Assembly: GCF_002128425.1 (NCBI RefSeq)
Contig: NZ_NESS01000014.1
Span: 1-64,000, forward strand
Reading direction: 5' to 3'
Source of the DNA: Gottfriedia acidiceleris
GTDB lineage: Bacteria; Bacillota; Bacilli; Bacillales; Bacillaceae_G
DNA length: 64,000 nt
Below the pieces are notes generated by a model that was given only the letters and a program-made list of their open reading frames with translations, ran no database searches and had not been told where the DNA came from. The translations under genes and the position numbers were made by a program. Numbering within the stretch: the stretch's first letter is position 1; each line of letters opens with the position of its first letter. Positions 25,910 to 35,196 of the stretch are shown here, one piece after another.

Positions 25910-25956
25910 TCTAAGGAATTAATGATATAATATTAGATAGTAAGGGGGCAAATTCG

Positions 25957-26430
25957 ATGGGGAAAATGAATTATGTAGCAAATTTACAGGAATGGCAATC
26001 TGAGTTTTCATTTAAGATTACAATTAAAGTTCGATTTAGTGAAACAGATATGTTTGGACATATGAATAATACAGTTCCTTTCGTTTATTTTGAAGAAGCA
26101 CGTATTGAGTATTTAAAATATTTAGGGCTTATGCAAGAATGGACGGCAAATCATAGTGAATTAATTCCAGTTGTCGCTGATTTACAATGCGATTTCCTAC
26201 GACAAGTATTTTTTAATGAAATAATTGATGTGTACGTAAAAATTGCAAAAATAGGAAATTCATCAATCGATTTACACTATATGGGAATTAATGCTAATAG
26301 TGAAATTTGCTTTACTGGGCGAAATTCTTTAGTAAATATAAATCGTCATACAGGGCGTAGTGAGCAATGGAAATATGAATGGAAAGAAAAATTACTAAAT
26401 GAAATTAAGAATACTGTAGTAAGTGTTTAA
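25957..26430 (+). CDS. ysmA: Acyl-CoA thioesterase, YsmA/YbgC type
   Basis: A 157-residue hot-dog-fold protein. VRFSETDMFGHMNNTVPFVYFEEARIEYL is the YbgC/FadM thioesterase signature, with the catalytic Asp in the ETDMFGHMNN stretch; SSIDLHYMGI and TGRNSLVNINRHTGR complete the fold. It probably hydrolyses acyl-CoA esters. Position after sdhCAB fits B. subtilis ysmA. A FadR operator overlaps its promoter, tying it to fatty-acid degradation. ATG 25957 has AGGGGG ten bases ahead; an ATG three codons later is a weaker alternative. Confidence 0.85.
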   Translation: MGKMNYVANLQEWQSEFSFKITIKVRFSETDMFGHMNNTVPFVYFEEARIEYLKYLGLMQEWTANHSELIPVVADLQCDFLRQVFFNEIIDVYVKIAKIGNSSIDLHYMGINANSEICFTGRNSLVNINRHTGRSEQWKYEWKEKLLNEIKNTVVSV

Positions 26431-26507
26431 AACAAGTAATATTGTCACATACTGAATAAAGATTGAATAGAATGATAAAACAATTAAATTAATCTTAAGA
26501 TGAGTAC

Positions 26508-26536
26508 TTGAAGAATTGAATGACATTCTATATAAT
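26508..26536 (+). promoter_or_regulatory. Sigma-A promoter of the thrS leader
   Basis: TTGAAG (26508-26513), 17-base spacer, TATAAT (26531-26536). Confidence 0.75.
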
Positions 26537-26544
26537 ACTTTTAT

Positions 26545-26803
26545 AAGAATAAGGAAAAGCAAAGATCAAGGACACGAGCGTTCAAGACGATAGTAAGAGA
26601 GGAATTCATTTGGTGCGAGAATTCTCTATACGTTGAATGACTTACCACCTTGTAGCTATAGTGGGGAACGTATTTTTTTTTACAAGTAACTACTATCGGT
26701 GTAGACCGTTAAAACGTTGAGATTTTGTATACTTATTTTTGTGTACAGTAAATTAGGGTGGAACCACGAGCACATTCGTCCCTACGAGTGTGCTCTTTTT
26801 TTA
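26545..26803 (+). ncRNA. T-box leader of thrS
   Basis: The T-box core AGGGTGGAACCACG (26755-26768) pairs with uncharged tRNA ends; directly after it GAGCACA and TGTGCTC form the terminator stem with seven T (26768-26802). Upstream lies a long stem I region with AGTAAGAGAGGAATTC and CTTACCACC, where ACC is a plausible threonine specifier codon. The specifier reading is tentative; the T-box itself is certain. Uncharged tRNA-Thr should permit read-through into thrS. Confidence 0.93.
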
Positions 26804-26838
26804 TTGTCAAAATTAATTTGAAAAAGGAGTGAACTTAA

Positions 26839-28755
26839 ATGATTTCAATTAAATTACCAGATGGATCAATTCGCGAGGTGGAACAAAATACAACAGTTGA
26901 AGATTTCGCGGGTTCAATCTCCATTAGCTTAAAGAAAAAAGCGCTTGGTGGAAAAATTAATGGAAAATTAGTTGATTTAAATACACCTATTACTGAAGAT
27001 TGTGAAGTTCAAATAATTACTCAAGATGATCAAGACGGCTTAGAAATGATGCGTCATAGTTCAGCGCATATTTTAGCTCAAGCAGTAAAACGCTTATATA
27101 AAGGTGAAAAAGCTGCATTTGGTGTTGGACCAGTAACAGCAGATGGATTCTATTATGATATAGATCTTCCAGTTTCAATTAAAGTAGAAGACCTACCGAA
27201 AATTGAAAAAGAAATGGAAAAAATTATTAAAGAAAATTTACCGATTACTCGTTCAGAGGTTAGTCGTGAAGAGGCAATTAAATTTTTCACTGAGTTAGAC
27301 GATGAGTTTAAATTAGAATTAATTCGTGATTTACCAGAAGATGCAGTTATTTCAATGTATACTCAAGGTGAATTTGTAGACCTTTGCCGTGGACCGCATG
27401 TTCCTACAACTGGCCGTGTAAAAGCGATTAAATTATTATCAGTTGCTGGTGCATATTGGAGAGGCGATGCTAATAATAAAATGCTTCAACGAGTTTATGG
27501 TACTGCTTTCCCAAGCAAGAAAGAATTAGAAGAGCATTTATACTTATTAGAAGAAGCTAAAAAACGTGATCACCGTAAATTAGGTAAAGAGCTTGAATTA
27601 TTCATGTTCTCAGAAGAAGCACCTGGTATGCCATTCTTCTTACCAAAAGGTACAATTATCCGTAATGAATTAGAACAATATGAGCGCGGATTACAAACTT
27701 CAAAAGATTATAAAGAAGTTCGTACACCGTTTATTATGAACCAAAGGTTATGGGAGCAATCAGGTCACTGGCATCACTATCATGAAAATATGTACTTTAC
27801 TGAGGTTGATGAAACAAAATTTGCATTGAAACCGATGAACTGTCCTGGTCATATGTTAGTTTATAAAAATAAATTACATTCATATCGTGATCTACCAGTT
27901 CGTATGTGTGAAAATGGTCAAGTTCACCGTCATGAATATTCTGGTGCTTTAAACGGTATGATGCGTGTTCGGACTTTTACTCAAGATGATGCACATATCT
28001 TCTGTCGTCCAGACCAAATTGAAGGCGAAATTATTGAAGTAATTAACTTAATTAAAGAAATATACGGCGTATTCGGATTCACTTACAAAGTAGAATTATC
28101 AACTCGTCCAGAAGATTCAATGGGATCAGAAGAGTTATGGAACTCAGCAGAGCAAGCTTTAGAGAATGTTCTAAAATCTGAGAACTTAGACTTTAAATTA
28201 AACCCTGGCGATGGTGCATTCTATGGTCCGAAAATCGATTTCCATATTCAAGATGCATTAAAACGTAGTTGGCAATGTGCTACAATTCAATTAGATTTCC
28301 AAATGCCAGAGAAATTTGATTTAACTTATGTTAATGAGGATAACCAAAAAGAACGTCCAGTTGTTATCCACCGTGCAATTTATGGTTCAATTGACCGTTT
28401 CTTAGGAATCTTAACTGAACATTTTGCTGGAGCATTCCCATTATGGTTAGCACCAGTTCAAGTAGCAGTTTTACCAATTTCAAGTGTTCACAATGATTAT
28501 GCACAAAAACTTGCTGATCAATTAAAAGCTGCAGGAATCCGTGTTGAAGCTGATTTACGTGGTGAAAAAATTGGATATAAAATCCGTGAGGCACAACTTC
28601 AAAAATTACCTTATATGTTAGTAGTTGGTGATCAAGAGGTTGAAAATAATACTGTAGCTATTCGTAAACGTGGCGAAGGTGACATTGGTACTCAACCATT
28701 CGAGAGCTTCTTAGAAATGATCAAACAACAAAAATTAGAAAAAGTTCTATTTTAA
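26839..28755 (+). CDS. thrS: Threonyl-tRNA synthetase
   Basis: A 638-residue class II synthetase. Order: TGS domain (residues 1-62), editing domain with HSSAHILAQAVKRL and DLCRGPHVP (zinc-like His/Cys), catalytic core with FFLPKGTIIRNELEQY, MNCPGHMLVYK, RMCENGQVHRHEYSGALNGMMRVRTFTQDDAHIFC and GAFYGPKIDF, then the anticodon-binding domain (APVQVAVLPIS to the end). AAAAGGAGTG precedes ATG. Expression is controlled by the T-box leader. In B. subtilis thrS lies elsewhere, so its place here marks a rearrangement. A terminator follows. Confidence 0.98.
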   Translation: MISIKLPDGSIREVEQNTTVEDFAGSISISLKKKALGGKINGKLVDLNTPITEDCEVQIITQDDQDGLEMMRHSSAHILAQAVKRLYKGEKAAFGVGPVTADGFYYDIDLPVSIKVEDLPKIEKEMEKIIKENLPITRSEVSREEAIKFFTELDDEFKLELIRDLPEDAVISMYTQGEFVDLCRGPHVPTTGRVKAIKLLSVAGAYWRGDANNKMLQRVYGTAFPSKKELEEHLYLLEEAKKRDHRKLGKELELFMFSEEAPGMPFFLPKGTIIRNELEQYERGLQTSKDYKEVRTPFIMNQRLWEQSGHWHHYHENMYFTEVDETKFALKPMNCPGHMLVYKNKLHSYRDLPVRMCENGQVHRHEYSGALNGMMRVRTFTQDDAHIFCRPDQIEGEIIEVINLIKEIYGVFGFTYKVELSTRPEDSMGSEELWNSAEQALENVLKSENLDFKLNPGDGAFYGPKIDFHIQDALKRSWQCATIQLDFQMPEKFDLTYVNEDNQKERPVVIHRAIYGSIDRFLGILTEHFAGAFPLWLAPVQVAVLPISSVHNDYAQKLADQLKAAGIRVEADLRGEKIGYKIREAQLQKLPYMLVVGDQEVENNTVAIRKRGEGDIGTQPFESFLEMIKQQKLEKVLF

Positions 28756-28761
28756 TTTTAA

Positions 28762-28796
28762 AGATCCTCTATTTTTATAATAGAGGATTTTTTTAT
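28762..28796 (+). terminator. Terminator after thrS
   Basis: ATCCTCTATT pairs with AATAGAGGAT around TTTAT, followed by seven T. Confidence 0.9.
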
Positions 28797-29002
28797 TTGA
28801 CCGATATAATTATAAATGACTGTTTTCCATTAGAACTGTAATCAACTTTATTTTCTGGGAAATATGACGAAATATGGAAAAACATAGTTCGTAAACATTT
28901 TTTTAATAGGATTAATCTTAAAAATATCGAACTTATATGAAGGATGTCTTTTAAGTTATTTAGTCTTAATAAAATACATAGTTATGTTAAGAGGTGATGC
29001 AG

Positions 29003-30676
29003 TTGGATAATCAGAATCAAGATCTTCAAAAAAAGGTAGAAAAGCTTGAAGAAGAAGTCAGAGAAATGAAGAAACAAATTGAATTTCTCTTAATTACGAA
29101 GCAAACTTCAGATGAGATAAAACAAAAAAGTGAAACTAAAGTAAATAATTCTAAACCACAAAAAACAGTTAGTAGACAGGTTAAAGTAACAGTTGAAAAT
29201 GAAAAAGTTGACTATGAAGCGCTTATTTTCCAAAAGTGGTTACCTAGATTTTTTATATTTATTTTCATTCTTGGAGTAATGTGGGGATTTAAAGCAGCTT
29301 CAGATTATGGGGTATTAAACAAGTATGCAAAAGTAGGAATTGGATTTGTTATAGCCATTGCTTTACTCTGGTACGGTAATCGTCAAATGAAAGCTAAACG
29401 ATCAACTCTAGGCCAAACGTTAATTGGTGGCGTTTTACCAGTTTTATTTTTAACTACATTTGCCATGCATCACTTATATCGCATGGTTGGTTCAACCATT
29501 GCATTTTCCCTTTTAATTGTTTGGGTATGTATTGGTTATTATTCAATGAATAGATACAAATCAGAGGTTATTGGATTAATTAGTATAATAGGAGCCGTTT
29601 TTGTACCATACCTAGTTAAAAGTGATTCGCCAAACTATTTATTTTTCTCAATTTATGAAACAGTGATTTACTTATGCTTTATGTTTTATGCAACATTTAG
29701 GAAATATAAATTCATTTATCTTTCGTCTGTAATATTATTGCATTTATCTTATTTAATTGTTGCTTTGATTAATTTTAATACGAATGGAATTGAATATTTC
29801 GCACTAAGTATTATCGTGCAACATATTAGTTTGCTAGTTATATTGATAAAATCTAAGTTTGTTATTAAAAAGCAAGTATTAATTCTTCACACCAGTTTTA
29901 TTTTCACAATAGGTTGGATCTTTAGTGCATTTGAAGATCAGACTAGAACAATGATTTTAATCCTTTTATGTGTGGGCTATTTATTCCTGACTTTTTATTA
30001 TAAAAAGAAATCTGATTTTTTCTTTGGATTCTCGACTAATTTTATATTAGCCTTTTCATTCCTATGTTTGGACAGTGTTTCAGAAAACTTACTATGTACT
30101 GTATTAATCATTCAAGCAGTATCCACTTATTTATTTTATTTAAGATATCGAGATTTACTAAAATTAATTATAGCGGCCCTTACATTCATTCCTGTAGGAA
30201 TATCGATTTTATCAGTTGGAATAGGTTCTTTTTGGTCTTTTGAAACGATGAATTGGTTTATATTAATTGTAGCCCTTATTGCGATTGCAATTTTGGCTTA
30301 TAAAAATGAAGAAGAAAAGCAATTTATTTTATTAAGCAGTTCATTATTAATTACAGTTATATTGATTGCTTTTATAACACAAATTGTTCAAATAATTGCG
30401 GTAGATCAGTCAGACAATATGATTCGCTTATTAATTAATTTAAGTTGGATCTTGCTTTCAATTTTAGCAATGATTCTTGGTAATATTAAAAAGTTTAAAG
30501 TGTGGACATATACTGGGATAGGGTTATTATTACTGACACTAGGAAAACTTGTATTAATAGATTTACCGAATATTACATTGATGGTTAGAGCCGGTTTATT
30601 TATACTGCTTGGCTTGATTGGATTAGTAATTTCTAGAATATTTTTTAAAGGAAGCAGCAGTCAAAAAAATAAATAA
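29003..30676 (+). CDS. DUF2339 polytopic membrane protein
   Basis: A 557-residue protein. Residues 1-30 form a coiled coil (DLQKKVEKLEEEVREMKKQ), then a short hydrophilic linker, then about fourteen to sixteen hydrophobic helices starting at WLPRFFIFIFILGVMWGFKAASDYG. The GQTLIGGVLPVLFLTTFAMHHLYRM segment is typical of DUF2339, a family without known function. The TTG at 29003 is preferred: AAGAGGTG lies six bases ahead, whereas GTG 28994 and ATG 28997 overlap it. It is followed 20 bases later by a GNAT gene and may be co-transcribed with it. Confidence 0.75.
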   Translation: MDNQNQDLQKKVEKLEEEVREMKKQIEFLLITKQTSDEIKQKSETKVNNSKPQKTVSRQVKVTVENEKVDYEALIFQKWLPRFFIFIFILGVMWGFKAASDYGVLNKYAKVGIGFVIAIALLWYGNRQMKAKRSTLGQTLIGGVLPVLFLTTFAMHHLYRMVGSTIAFSLLIVWVCIGYYSMNRYKSEVIGLISIIGAVFVPYLVKSDSPNYLFFSIYETVIYLCFMFYATFRKYKFIYLSSVILLHLSYLIVALINFNTNGIEYFALSIIVQHISLLVILIKSKFVIKKQVLILHTSFIFTIGWIFSAFEDQTRTMILILLCVGYLFLTFYYKKKSDFFFGFSTNFILAFSFLCLDSVSENLLCTVLIIQAVSTYLFYLRYRDLLKLIIAALTFIPVGISILSVGIGSFWSFETMNWFILIVALIAIAILAYKNEEEKQFILLSSSLLITVILIAFITQIVQIIAVDQSDNMIRLLINLSWILLSILAMILGNIKKFKVWTYTGIGLLLLTLGKLVLIDLPNITLMVRAGLFILLGLIGLVISRIFFKGSSSQKNK

Positions 30677-30700
30677 AATTTAGTATACAGGAGTTTGTTA

Positions 30701-31207
30701 ATGCTAATCACTGAAACTAAAAACTTAATATTAATGACTTTTACAGCAGAAGCGATGGTTTCTGTTTTAAGTGGAAGTAAAGAGTTAGAATTTGAAAATC
30801 AGTTTTATAGATTCGCTAATGGGTGGCCAATTTTCGTATATAAAAATCTTTTCCCTTATAAAATCTCTCGTTTTCAAACGCATCCATCTGAAGAAAAATA
30901 TGAAGGGATTATTATTCATAAAAAGGATCGATTAATTATTGGGGACATGGGATTTAAAGGTGGTCCTGATGAAAATGGCATTATGGAAATAGGATATAGT
31001 ATTGCACCTAGTTATCAAGGTAAAGGATATGCAACTGAAATGGGTAGGGCTTTTTGTAATTGGGGATTGCAGAAAGAAAATGTTACAAGAATTACTGCAA
31101 TTTGTTCCATTTATAATCATGCCTCTATTAGAGTGTTAGAGAAAATTGGAATGGTAAAAGAAAAAGAAGAAATTGAAAAATATTATTGGACGTTAACTAA
31201 AAAATAA
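30701..31207 (+). CDS. GNAT-family (RimJ/RimL-type) N-acetyltransferase
   Basis: A 168-residue acetyltransferase. The start resembles RimJ-type enzymes (LITETKNLILMTFTAEAM), and the acetyl-CoA loop is GYSIAPSYQGKGYATEMGRAFCNW near residue 100, followed by ITAICSIYNHASIRVLEKIGMVKEKE. ATG 30701 has CAGGAG seven bases ahead; an in-frame TTG two codons upstream overlaps that site. Such enzymes modify amino groups of proteins or small amines; the target is unknown. It probably shares a transcript with the DUF2339 gene. Confidence 0.87.
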   Translation: MLITETKNLILMTFTAEAMVSVLSGSKELEFENQFYRFANGWPIFVYKNLFPYKISRFQTHPSEEKYEGIIIHKKDRLIIGDMGFKGGPDENGIMEIGYSIAPSYQGKGYATEMGRAFCNWGLQKENVTRITAICSIYNHASIRVLEKIGMVKEKEEIEKYYWTLTKK

Positions 31208-31293
31208 AATAGTGATTTTATTTAATAGAATAATCAATTTTTATAGAAGAAGGTGGGCTTATTCTTACAACAAGAAATGCATCTATCATCTTT

Positions 31294-31485
31294 ATGGTCA
31301 TAACTAAACGTGAATTTGGTCGATTCTTTTTATACGATCTTATGATCAGCAGCTTAGTATATGGCTCACTAAAAAAATATTACTCAAGTGATCTAATCGC
31401 AATTTTTGGTAGTTTTACAATACCGACAATTTTAAAAAACGTGGCCATGTTATTAGAAGGAAATAAAAAGGATGCTCATAATTGA
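31294..31485 (+). CDS. Possible small protein, unknown
   Basis: A 63-residue frame with a hydrophobic middle and a Lys-rich end. A good ribosome binding site (GAAGGTGGG, 31249-31257) lies too far from ATG 31294 and would fit an unusual ATT start near 31261 that extends the frame by eleven residues. The end overlaps a terminator-like hairpin. Real coding status is uncertain and no family was recognised. Confidence 0.35.
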   Translation: MVITKREFGRFFLYDLMISSLVYGSLKKYYSSDLIAIFGSFTIPTILKNVAMLLEGNKKDAHN

Positions 31486-31493
31486 GCATCCAT
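31468..31493. terminator. Hairpin, first of two identical copies
   Basis: GGATGCTCA and TGAGCATCC pair exactly around TAAT, preceded by AAAA. The same 26 bases recur at 31975-32000. It overlaps the end of the possible small gene. There is no strong T run here, so termination on the plus strand is less certain. Confidence 0.55.
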
Positions 31494-31804
31494 TTCATTG
31501 TGATGTAATATATTGTAGTCAATATTGAAAAATACAACCTTACCTGATTTTCGATGAAAAAATAGTATTTACTATTGATCTATCTGTTTTCTTTTTGATA
31601 AATAAGTGATTTATGCTGATTTATAACTTGCAAAAATTGAACATGATTAATGTCATTATTATTAAAATACTTTTTTGAGGATCAATATTTGTAAAGATGT
31701 GTAAGTCGTCGATTATATATCACTTACAATTAGATTAATAAAGGGCCATTCATTAGTTTAATAGAATATTCTATTGTCTTTAAAATTATTCTTTTTTATT
31801 AAGA
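31494..31804. other. AT-rich stretch without recognised features
   Basis: About 310 bases of AT-rich DNA with short imperfect repeats only. No gene, promoter of good quality or known RNA was found. Confidence 0.6.
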
Positions 31805-31936
31805 AGTTGATTGGAACGAAAGGGTGCCAGGCTCCTATGGGATTAGCGGAAAGGCTAAAGACCCCACAGGCAAGGCCGAGGAGGCTAAAGAATCCCGCCC
31901 CATGGAAAGCGAGCACACTGAAGTGGAAATCAATAT
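31805..31936. repeat. Degenerate Bacillaceae intergenic repeat
   Basis: This block is much richer in G and C than its surroundings. It contains GGCTCCTATGGGATTAGCGG, AAGACCCCACAGG, CCGAGGAGGCTAAAG, CCCGCCCCATGGAAAGCGAG and GTGGAAATCAATA in order. The same order (CTCCTGCGGGA, GACCCCGCAGG, CGAGGAGGCT, CCGCGGAAAGCGAG, CGGAAATCAAC) is known to me from a dispersed repeat in many Bacillaceae genomes. Short frames crossing it are unlikely to be genes. Confidence 0.65.
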
Positions 31937-31974
31937 CACACAACTTACTTATCAGTGTTTTTTCAACAGCATGA

Positions 31975-32000
31975 AAAGGATGCTCATAATTGAGCATCCT
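31975..32000 (-). terminator. Terminator of hmp, second copy of the hairpin
   Basis: Identical to the hairpin at 31468-31493; on the minus strand it follows the hmp stop codon by ten bases. On the plus strand TTTT follows it. Confidence 0.75.
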
Positions 32001-32009
32001 TTTGAAATA

Positions 32010-33254
32010 TTAGCCTTGATATACAGGACTTTTTGGTTCAGTATCTAAACTCATTGCTGGACCGAAGAATTCATAATGAATTTGTGTATCTTTAATTCCT
32101 AACTCTTTTAAGTTTGTTATAATCGCTTTTAAAAACGGTACTGGACCACAAACGTAATAATCTGCATTGTCTGATTTAATATTGTTATTTAACCATTCTA
32201 CATCAATATATCCTTGCCTTTTAAAGTTGTTATTTTGAAGATCTTCCTCTGAAGGATTCTCGTATACAAATGATAAATTGTAATTTGTTAATTGCTCTTT
32301 TAATTGGTTTAGTTCATTTTCAAACGCTTGTAATTTACCGTTTCTTGAAGCACTTATGAAGTTGACTTTACGGTCTGGTTGATTGCTTGCAATTGACTTA
32401 GCCATACTGATTAACGGTGTAATTCCAACACCACCACTTAAGAAAACAACATCTGAATCAACTTCAGTATTTAAAGTAAATTCACCTGCAGGAGCGGTAA
32501 TTTCCAATGTATCACCAATATTTACTTGATTGTGCAGGTAGTTTGAAAATTTACCTAGAGGTTGATTTTCTTCAGCTTCTCTTTTTACTGAAATTCTAAA
32601 GTGATTTTTACCAGGTGCGTCAGATAAACTATATTGTCTGTTTGATAAATATTCTTCACCAGGAATTTGTGAACGAACAGTAATATATTGACCTGGTAGG
32701 AAAGTAGGGACTGAAGAACCATCTTTAGGAACTAGGTAGAATGATGTTATTACATCGCTTTCTTTAATTTTTTCAATGACTTTAAACTCTTTAAATTCAG
32801 ACCATCCGCCTTCTTGGGAAGAAGCTTCCTCATACATTTCTTTTTCAATATCGATAAATACTTGAGCAATAACTCCATATGCTTCCGCCCAAGCGCCTAG
32901 TATTTCATCAGTCGCAGCATCACCAAGAACTTCTTTAATTGCGCCTAGTAAATGTTGCCCTACGATTGGATAGTGCTCTGCTTTAACTTGAAGACTGCGG
33001 TGCTTTTGCGCAATTTGTTTTACAACAGGAATAATTGTTGCTAGTTTATCAATGTTCTGTGCTGCGGCTAAAACAGTATTTGCAAGAGCCATTTGTTGTC
33101 TACCTTTTTGTTGATTTGTATGATTAAATACATTTAATAATTCAGGATGATTAGTAAATAAATTTTTATAGAATACTGAAGTGATCTCAGTACCCTTTAC
33201 TTCTAAGACTGGAACTGTTGACTTAATAATATCAATTGTTTTTTGAGATAGCAT
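32010..33254 (-). CDS. hmp: Flavohaemoglobin (nitric oxide dioxygenase)
   Basis: A 414-residue enzyme that oxidises NO to nitrate with NADPH. The globin domain (residues 1-140) shows [19 protein letters not shown], the proximal haem-His region [16 protein letters not shown] and [13 protein letters not shown]; the FAD domain has [13 protein letters not shown]; the NAD domain has [14 protein letters not shown] and [11 protein letters not shown]. All three parts are complete. It is divergent from nsrR, and a candidate NsrR operator lies 30-45 bases before its start, so NO should induce it. The C-terminus ends in a duplicate-type hairpin terminator. Confidence 0.96.
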   Translation of the reverse strand: MLSQKTIDIIKSTVPVLEVKGTEITSVFYKNLFTNHPELLNVFNHTNQQKGRQQMALANTVLAAAQNIDKLATIIPVVKQIAQKHRSLQVKAEHYPIVGQHLLGAIKEVLGDAATDEILGAWAEAYGVIAQVFIDIEKEMYEEASSQEGGWSEFKEFKVIEKIKESDVITSFYLVPKDGSSVPTFLPGQYITVRSQIPGEEYLSNRQYSLSDAPGKNHFRISVKREAEENQPLGKFSNYLHNQVNIGDTLEITAPAGEFTLNTEVDSDVVFLSGGVGITPLISMAKSIASNQPDRKVNFISASRNGKLQAFENELNQLKEQLTNYNLSFVYENPSEEDLQNNNFKRQGYIDVEWLNNNIKSDNADYYVCGPVPFLKAIITNLKELGIKDTQIHYEFFGPAMSLDTEPKSPVYQG

Positions 33255-33281
33255 GAAAAATCCCCCTAATCATGTTTTAAA

Positions 33282-33299
33282 GTAGTATTATAAATACAT
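33282..33299. promoter_or_regulatory. Candidate NsrR operator between hmp and nsrR
   Basis: On the minus strand the bases read ATGTATTTATAATACTAC, an imperfect inverted repeat similar in form to the ATGTATTT-type half-sites bound by NsrR. It lies just upstream of hmp. Confidence 0.5.
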
Positions 33300-33440
33300 C
33301 TTTATATTAGACCTGGAATTCATTTAAAGCAATATACAAAATACTTCTTTTGTGGATTTTTTCGTAAAAATACATAAAAGTTTAAAAAATGTTCACAATT
33401 ATGCTATGATTAATCTTAAATAAAACAGTGAGGACAAGTT

Positions 33441-33884
33441 ATGCGTTTAACAAATTATTCGGATTACTCTCTTCGTGTACTAATATTTCTATCCTCTGAG
33501 CCACGTGAAAAATTAGTTAATATTAAGGACATCGCGGAAGCTTATGGTATTTCTAAAAATCACTTAATGAAAATCATTTATAATTTAGGGAAGATGGGCT
33601 ATATCGAAACGGTTCGTGGCAGAAATGGTGGAATCCGTTTAGCTAAATTGCCATCAGAAATAAATATTGGTGAAATAATTCGTAAAACTGAAGAAGACTT
33701 TAATATTGTAGAATGTTTTGAACACGGCAATACTTGTGTGATTACACCTGTTTGCTCTTTAAAACATGTATTTAATAAAGCGTTAGATCAATTTTTACAA
33801 GTATTAGATCAATATACATTAGATGATATTGTAAAGAACAATGCCATGCTTAAAGATTACCTTTCCATTAATACAAAGGAATAA
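33441..33884 (+). CDS. nsrR: NO-sensing Rrf2-family repressor NsrR
   Basis: A 147-residue winged-helix regulator. The start MRLTNYSDYSLRVLIFLS and the recognition region SKNHLMKIIYNLGKMGYIETVRGRNGGIRLA are typical of NsrR. Three cysteines at residues 92, 99 and 105 (ECFEHGNTCVITPVC) match the iron-sulfur ligands of NsrR; NO destroys this cluster and relieves repression. It faces hmp, its classic target, across 186 bases. TGAGGACA serves as ribosome binding site. Confidence 0.93.
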   Translation: MRLTNYSDYSLRVLIFLSSEPREKLVNIKDIAEAYGISKNHLMKIIYNLGKMGYIETVRGRNGGIRLAKLPSEINIGEIIRKTEEDFNIVECFEHGNTCVITPVCSLKHVFNKALDQFLQVLDQYTLDDIVKNNAMLKDYLSINTKE

Positions 33885-33921
33885 TATGACATTGAAGAGC
33901 GCTCTCAATTAAAAAAACACA

Positions 33922-33952
33922 AAAACCAACAAAGGCTGACTTTGTTGGTTTT
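33922..33952. terminator. Bidirectional terminator between nsrR and murI
   Basis: AAAACCAACAAAG and CTTTGTTGGTTTT are exact complements around GCTGA, with A- and T-rich flanks on both sides. Confidence 0.9.
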
Positions 33953-33978
33953 CTTAATTTATTAAAGTCTACAGACTT

Positions 33979-34770
33979 TTATAGTTTAATATATTTTACG
34001 TTTTCCATCGGTTCTTGAAATAAAGATGAAGCTATTTTACTAAAAATTGTTGGATCTCCAGTTGTAAAAAATTCATGTGAAGTAATTTCAGAGTTAGATA
34101 ACATATTTTGTTGGTCTAGTATTGCACTTACTTCTAAAGCTGTTTCATCACCAGAGCTGATAAGTTGAATCGATGGACCCATCACTCTTTGGATAATTGG
34201 TGTCAATAATGGATAATGAGTACAACCAAGTATTAAAGTATCAATATTTGAATCAATAAGTGGTGTAAGAGTGTGTTTAACAATCTCAAATATTTCAGGT
34301 TTATTGTAGTCCCCATTTTCAACAATTCCAGCAAATTCTGGACATGCTAAACCTTCAACTATAACTTTGTCATTAATCCGCTTTAGTGCAGAATGATATG
34401 CTTTACTAGTAATAGTAGCATTCGTTCCTATGACACCGATTTGATCATTTTGTGTTAATTTTATTGCTGCTCTGGCACCTGGGTGGACAACACCAATGAC
34501 TGGAATTTGAAGTTTTTCTCGCATTTCAGTTAAAACTACTGATGTTGCTGTATTACAGGCAATGACTAACATTTTTATATCTTTCTCCATTAAAAAATTA
34601 GTCATTTCCCAAGTGAATTCTCTGATTTCCATATATGGTCGTGATCCGTAGGGACATCTTGCAGTATCTCCTAAGTATAAAATATCCTCTTTAGGTAATT
34701 GTCTTATAATTTGTTTGGCAACTGTTAAGCCCCCAACACCTGAGTCAATGACTCCGATTGGTTTATTCAA
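33979..34770 (-). CDS. murI: Glutamate racemase
   Basis: A 263-residue cofactor-free racemase that supplies D-glutamate for peptidoglycan. [13 protein letters not shown] opens the protein; the two catalytic cysteines are Cys72 (VIACNTATS) and Cys183 (LGCTHYPLL), with [12 protein letters not shown] between. It corresponds to racE, which in B. subtilis lies between gerE and gerM on the same strand as gerM; here it is inverted and separated from gerM by the thiamine operon. GAGGGGA precedes ATG. It acts alongside Dat (4779-5663) in D-glutamate supply. Confidence 0.95.
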   Translation of the reverse strand: MNKPIGVIDSGVGGLTVAKQIIRQLPKEDILYLGDTARCPYGSRPYMEIREFTWEMTNFLMEKDIKMLVIACNTATSVVLTEMREKLQIPVIGVVHPGARAAIKLTQNDQIGVIGTNATITSKAYHSALKRINDKVIVEGLACPEFAGIVENGDYNKPEIFEIVKHTLTPLIDSNIDTLILGCTHYPLLTPIIQRVMGPSIQLISSGDETALEVSAILDQQNMLSNSEITSHEFFTTGDPTIFSKIASSLFQEPMENVKYIKL

Positions 34771-35005
34771 TAAATCCCCTCATTTTACTCTTAATTTGAT
34801 GATGTAGTATATTCTTTATTCATTTAAGATTTTACTATAAGAAAAGATATTTTTGTTTATCAATATCTTTTTAAAAATGTTAAAATTTCATAGTTTTATT
34901 GCGCCTATTAACAGAGTATTAAAACAATTAAACACAGGTTAAATATAATTCGTAAATTCAATCATTATCTGTTATATTAATGATGAAAAGTTTATATGAG
35001 AAAAA

Positions 35006-35098
35006 ATGTGGAGGAGCCAGTGTTGCTGGCTGAGATAGCGTCCTTAAGACGTTGACTCTTAGAACCTGATCTGGGTGATGCCAGCGTAGGGAACAGTA
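35006..35098 (+). ncRNA. TPP riboswitch (THI element)
   Basis: GGCTGAGATAGCG, TCTTAGAACCTGATCTGG and TGATGCCAGCGTAGGGAA are the conserved TPP-sensing segments. It is followed by an intrinsic terminator at 35132-35165 and the thiY operon, so thiamine pyrophosphate should switch transcription off. Confidence 0.95.
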
Positions 35099-35131
35099 TC
35101 TCTTTTTAGATATGTTTTTTACAGCGCATTT

Positions 35132-35165
35132 ACGTCCGGGTTAGTATCCGGACGTTTTCTTTTTG
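35132..35165 (+). terminator. Attenuator of the TPP riboswitch
   Basis: ACGTCCGG and CCGGACGT pair around GTTAGTAT, followed by TTTCTTTTT, 30 bases before the thiY start. Confidence 0.9.
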
Positions 35166-35196
35166 TATAAACAAAAAACAAAAGGAGATATAGATA

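Noticed and set aside
26500-26530. TTGAATGACATTC before thrS considered as a FadR operator
   Set aside because: Only one half-site fits and it lies within the spacer of a normal promoter followed by a T-box.
31758-32048. Overlapping frames of 66-79 codons on both strands around 31.8-32.0 kb
   Set aside because: They cross the dispersed repeat and a terminator hairpin, lack ribosome binding sites, and are best explained by the higher GC content of the repeat.
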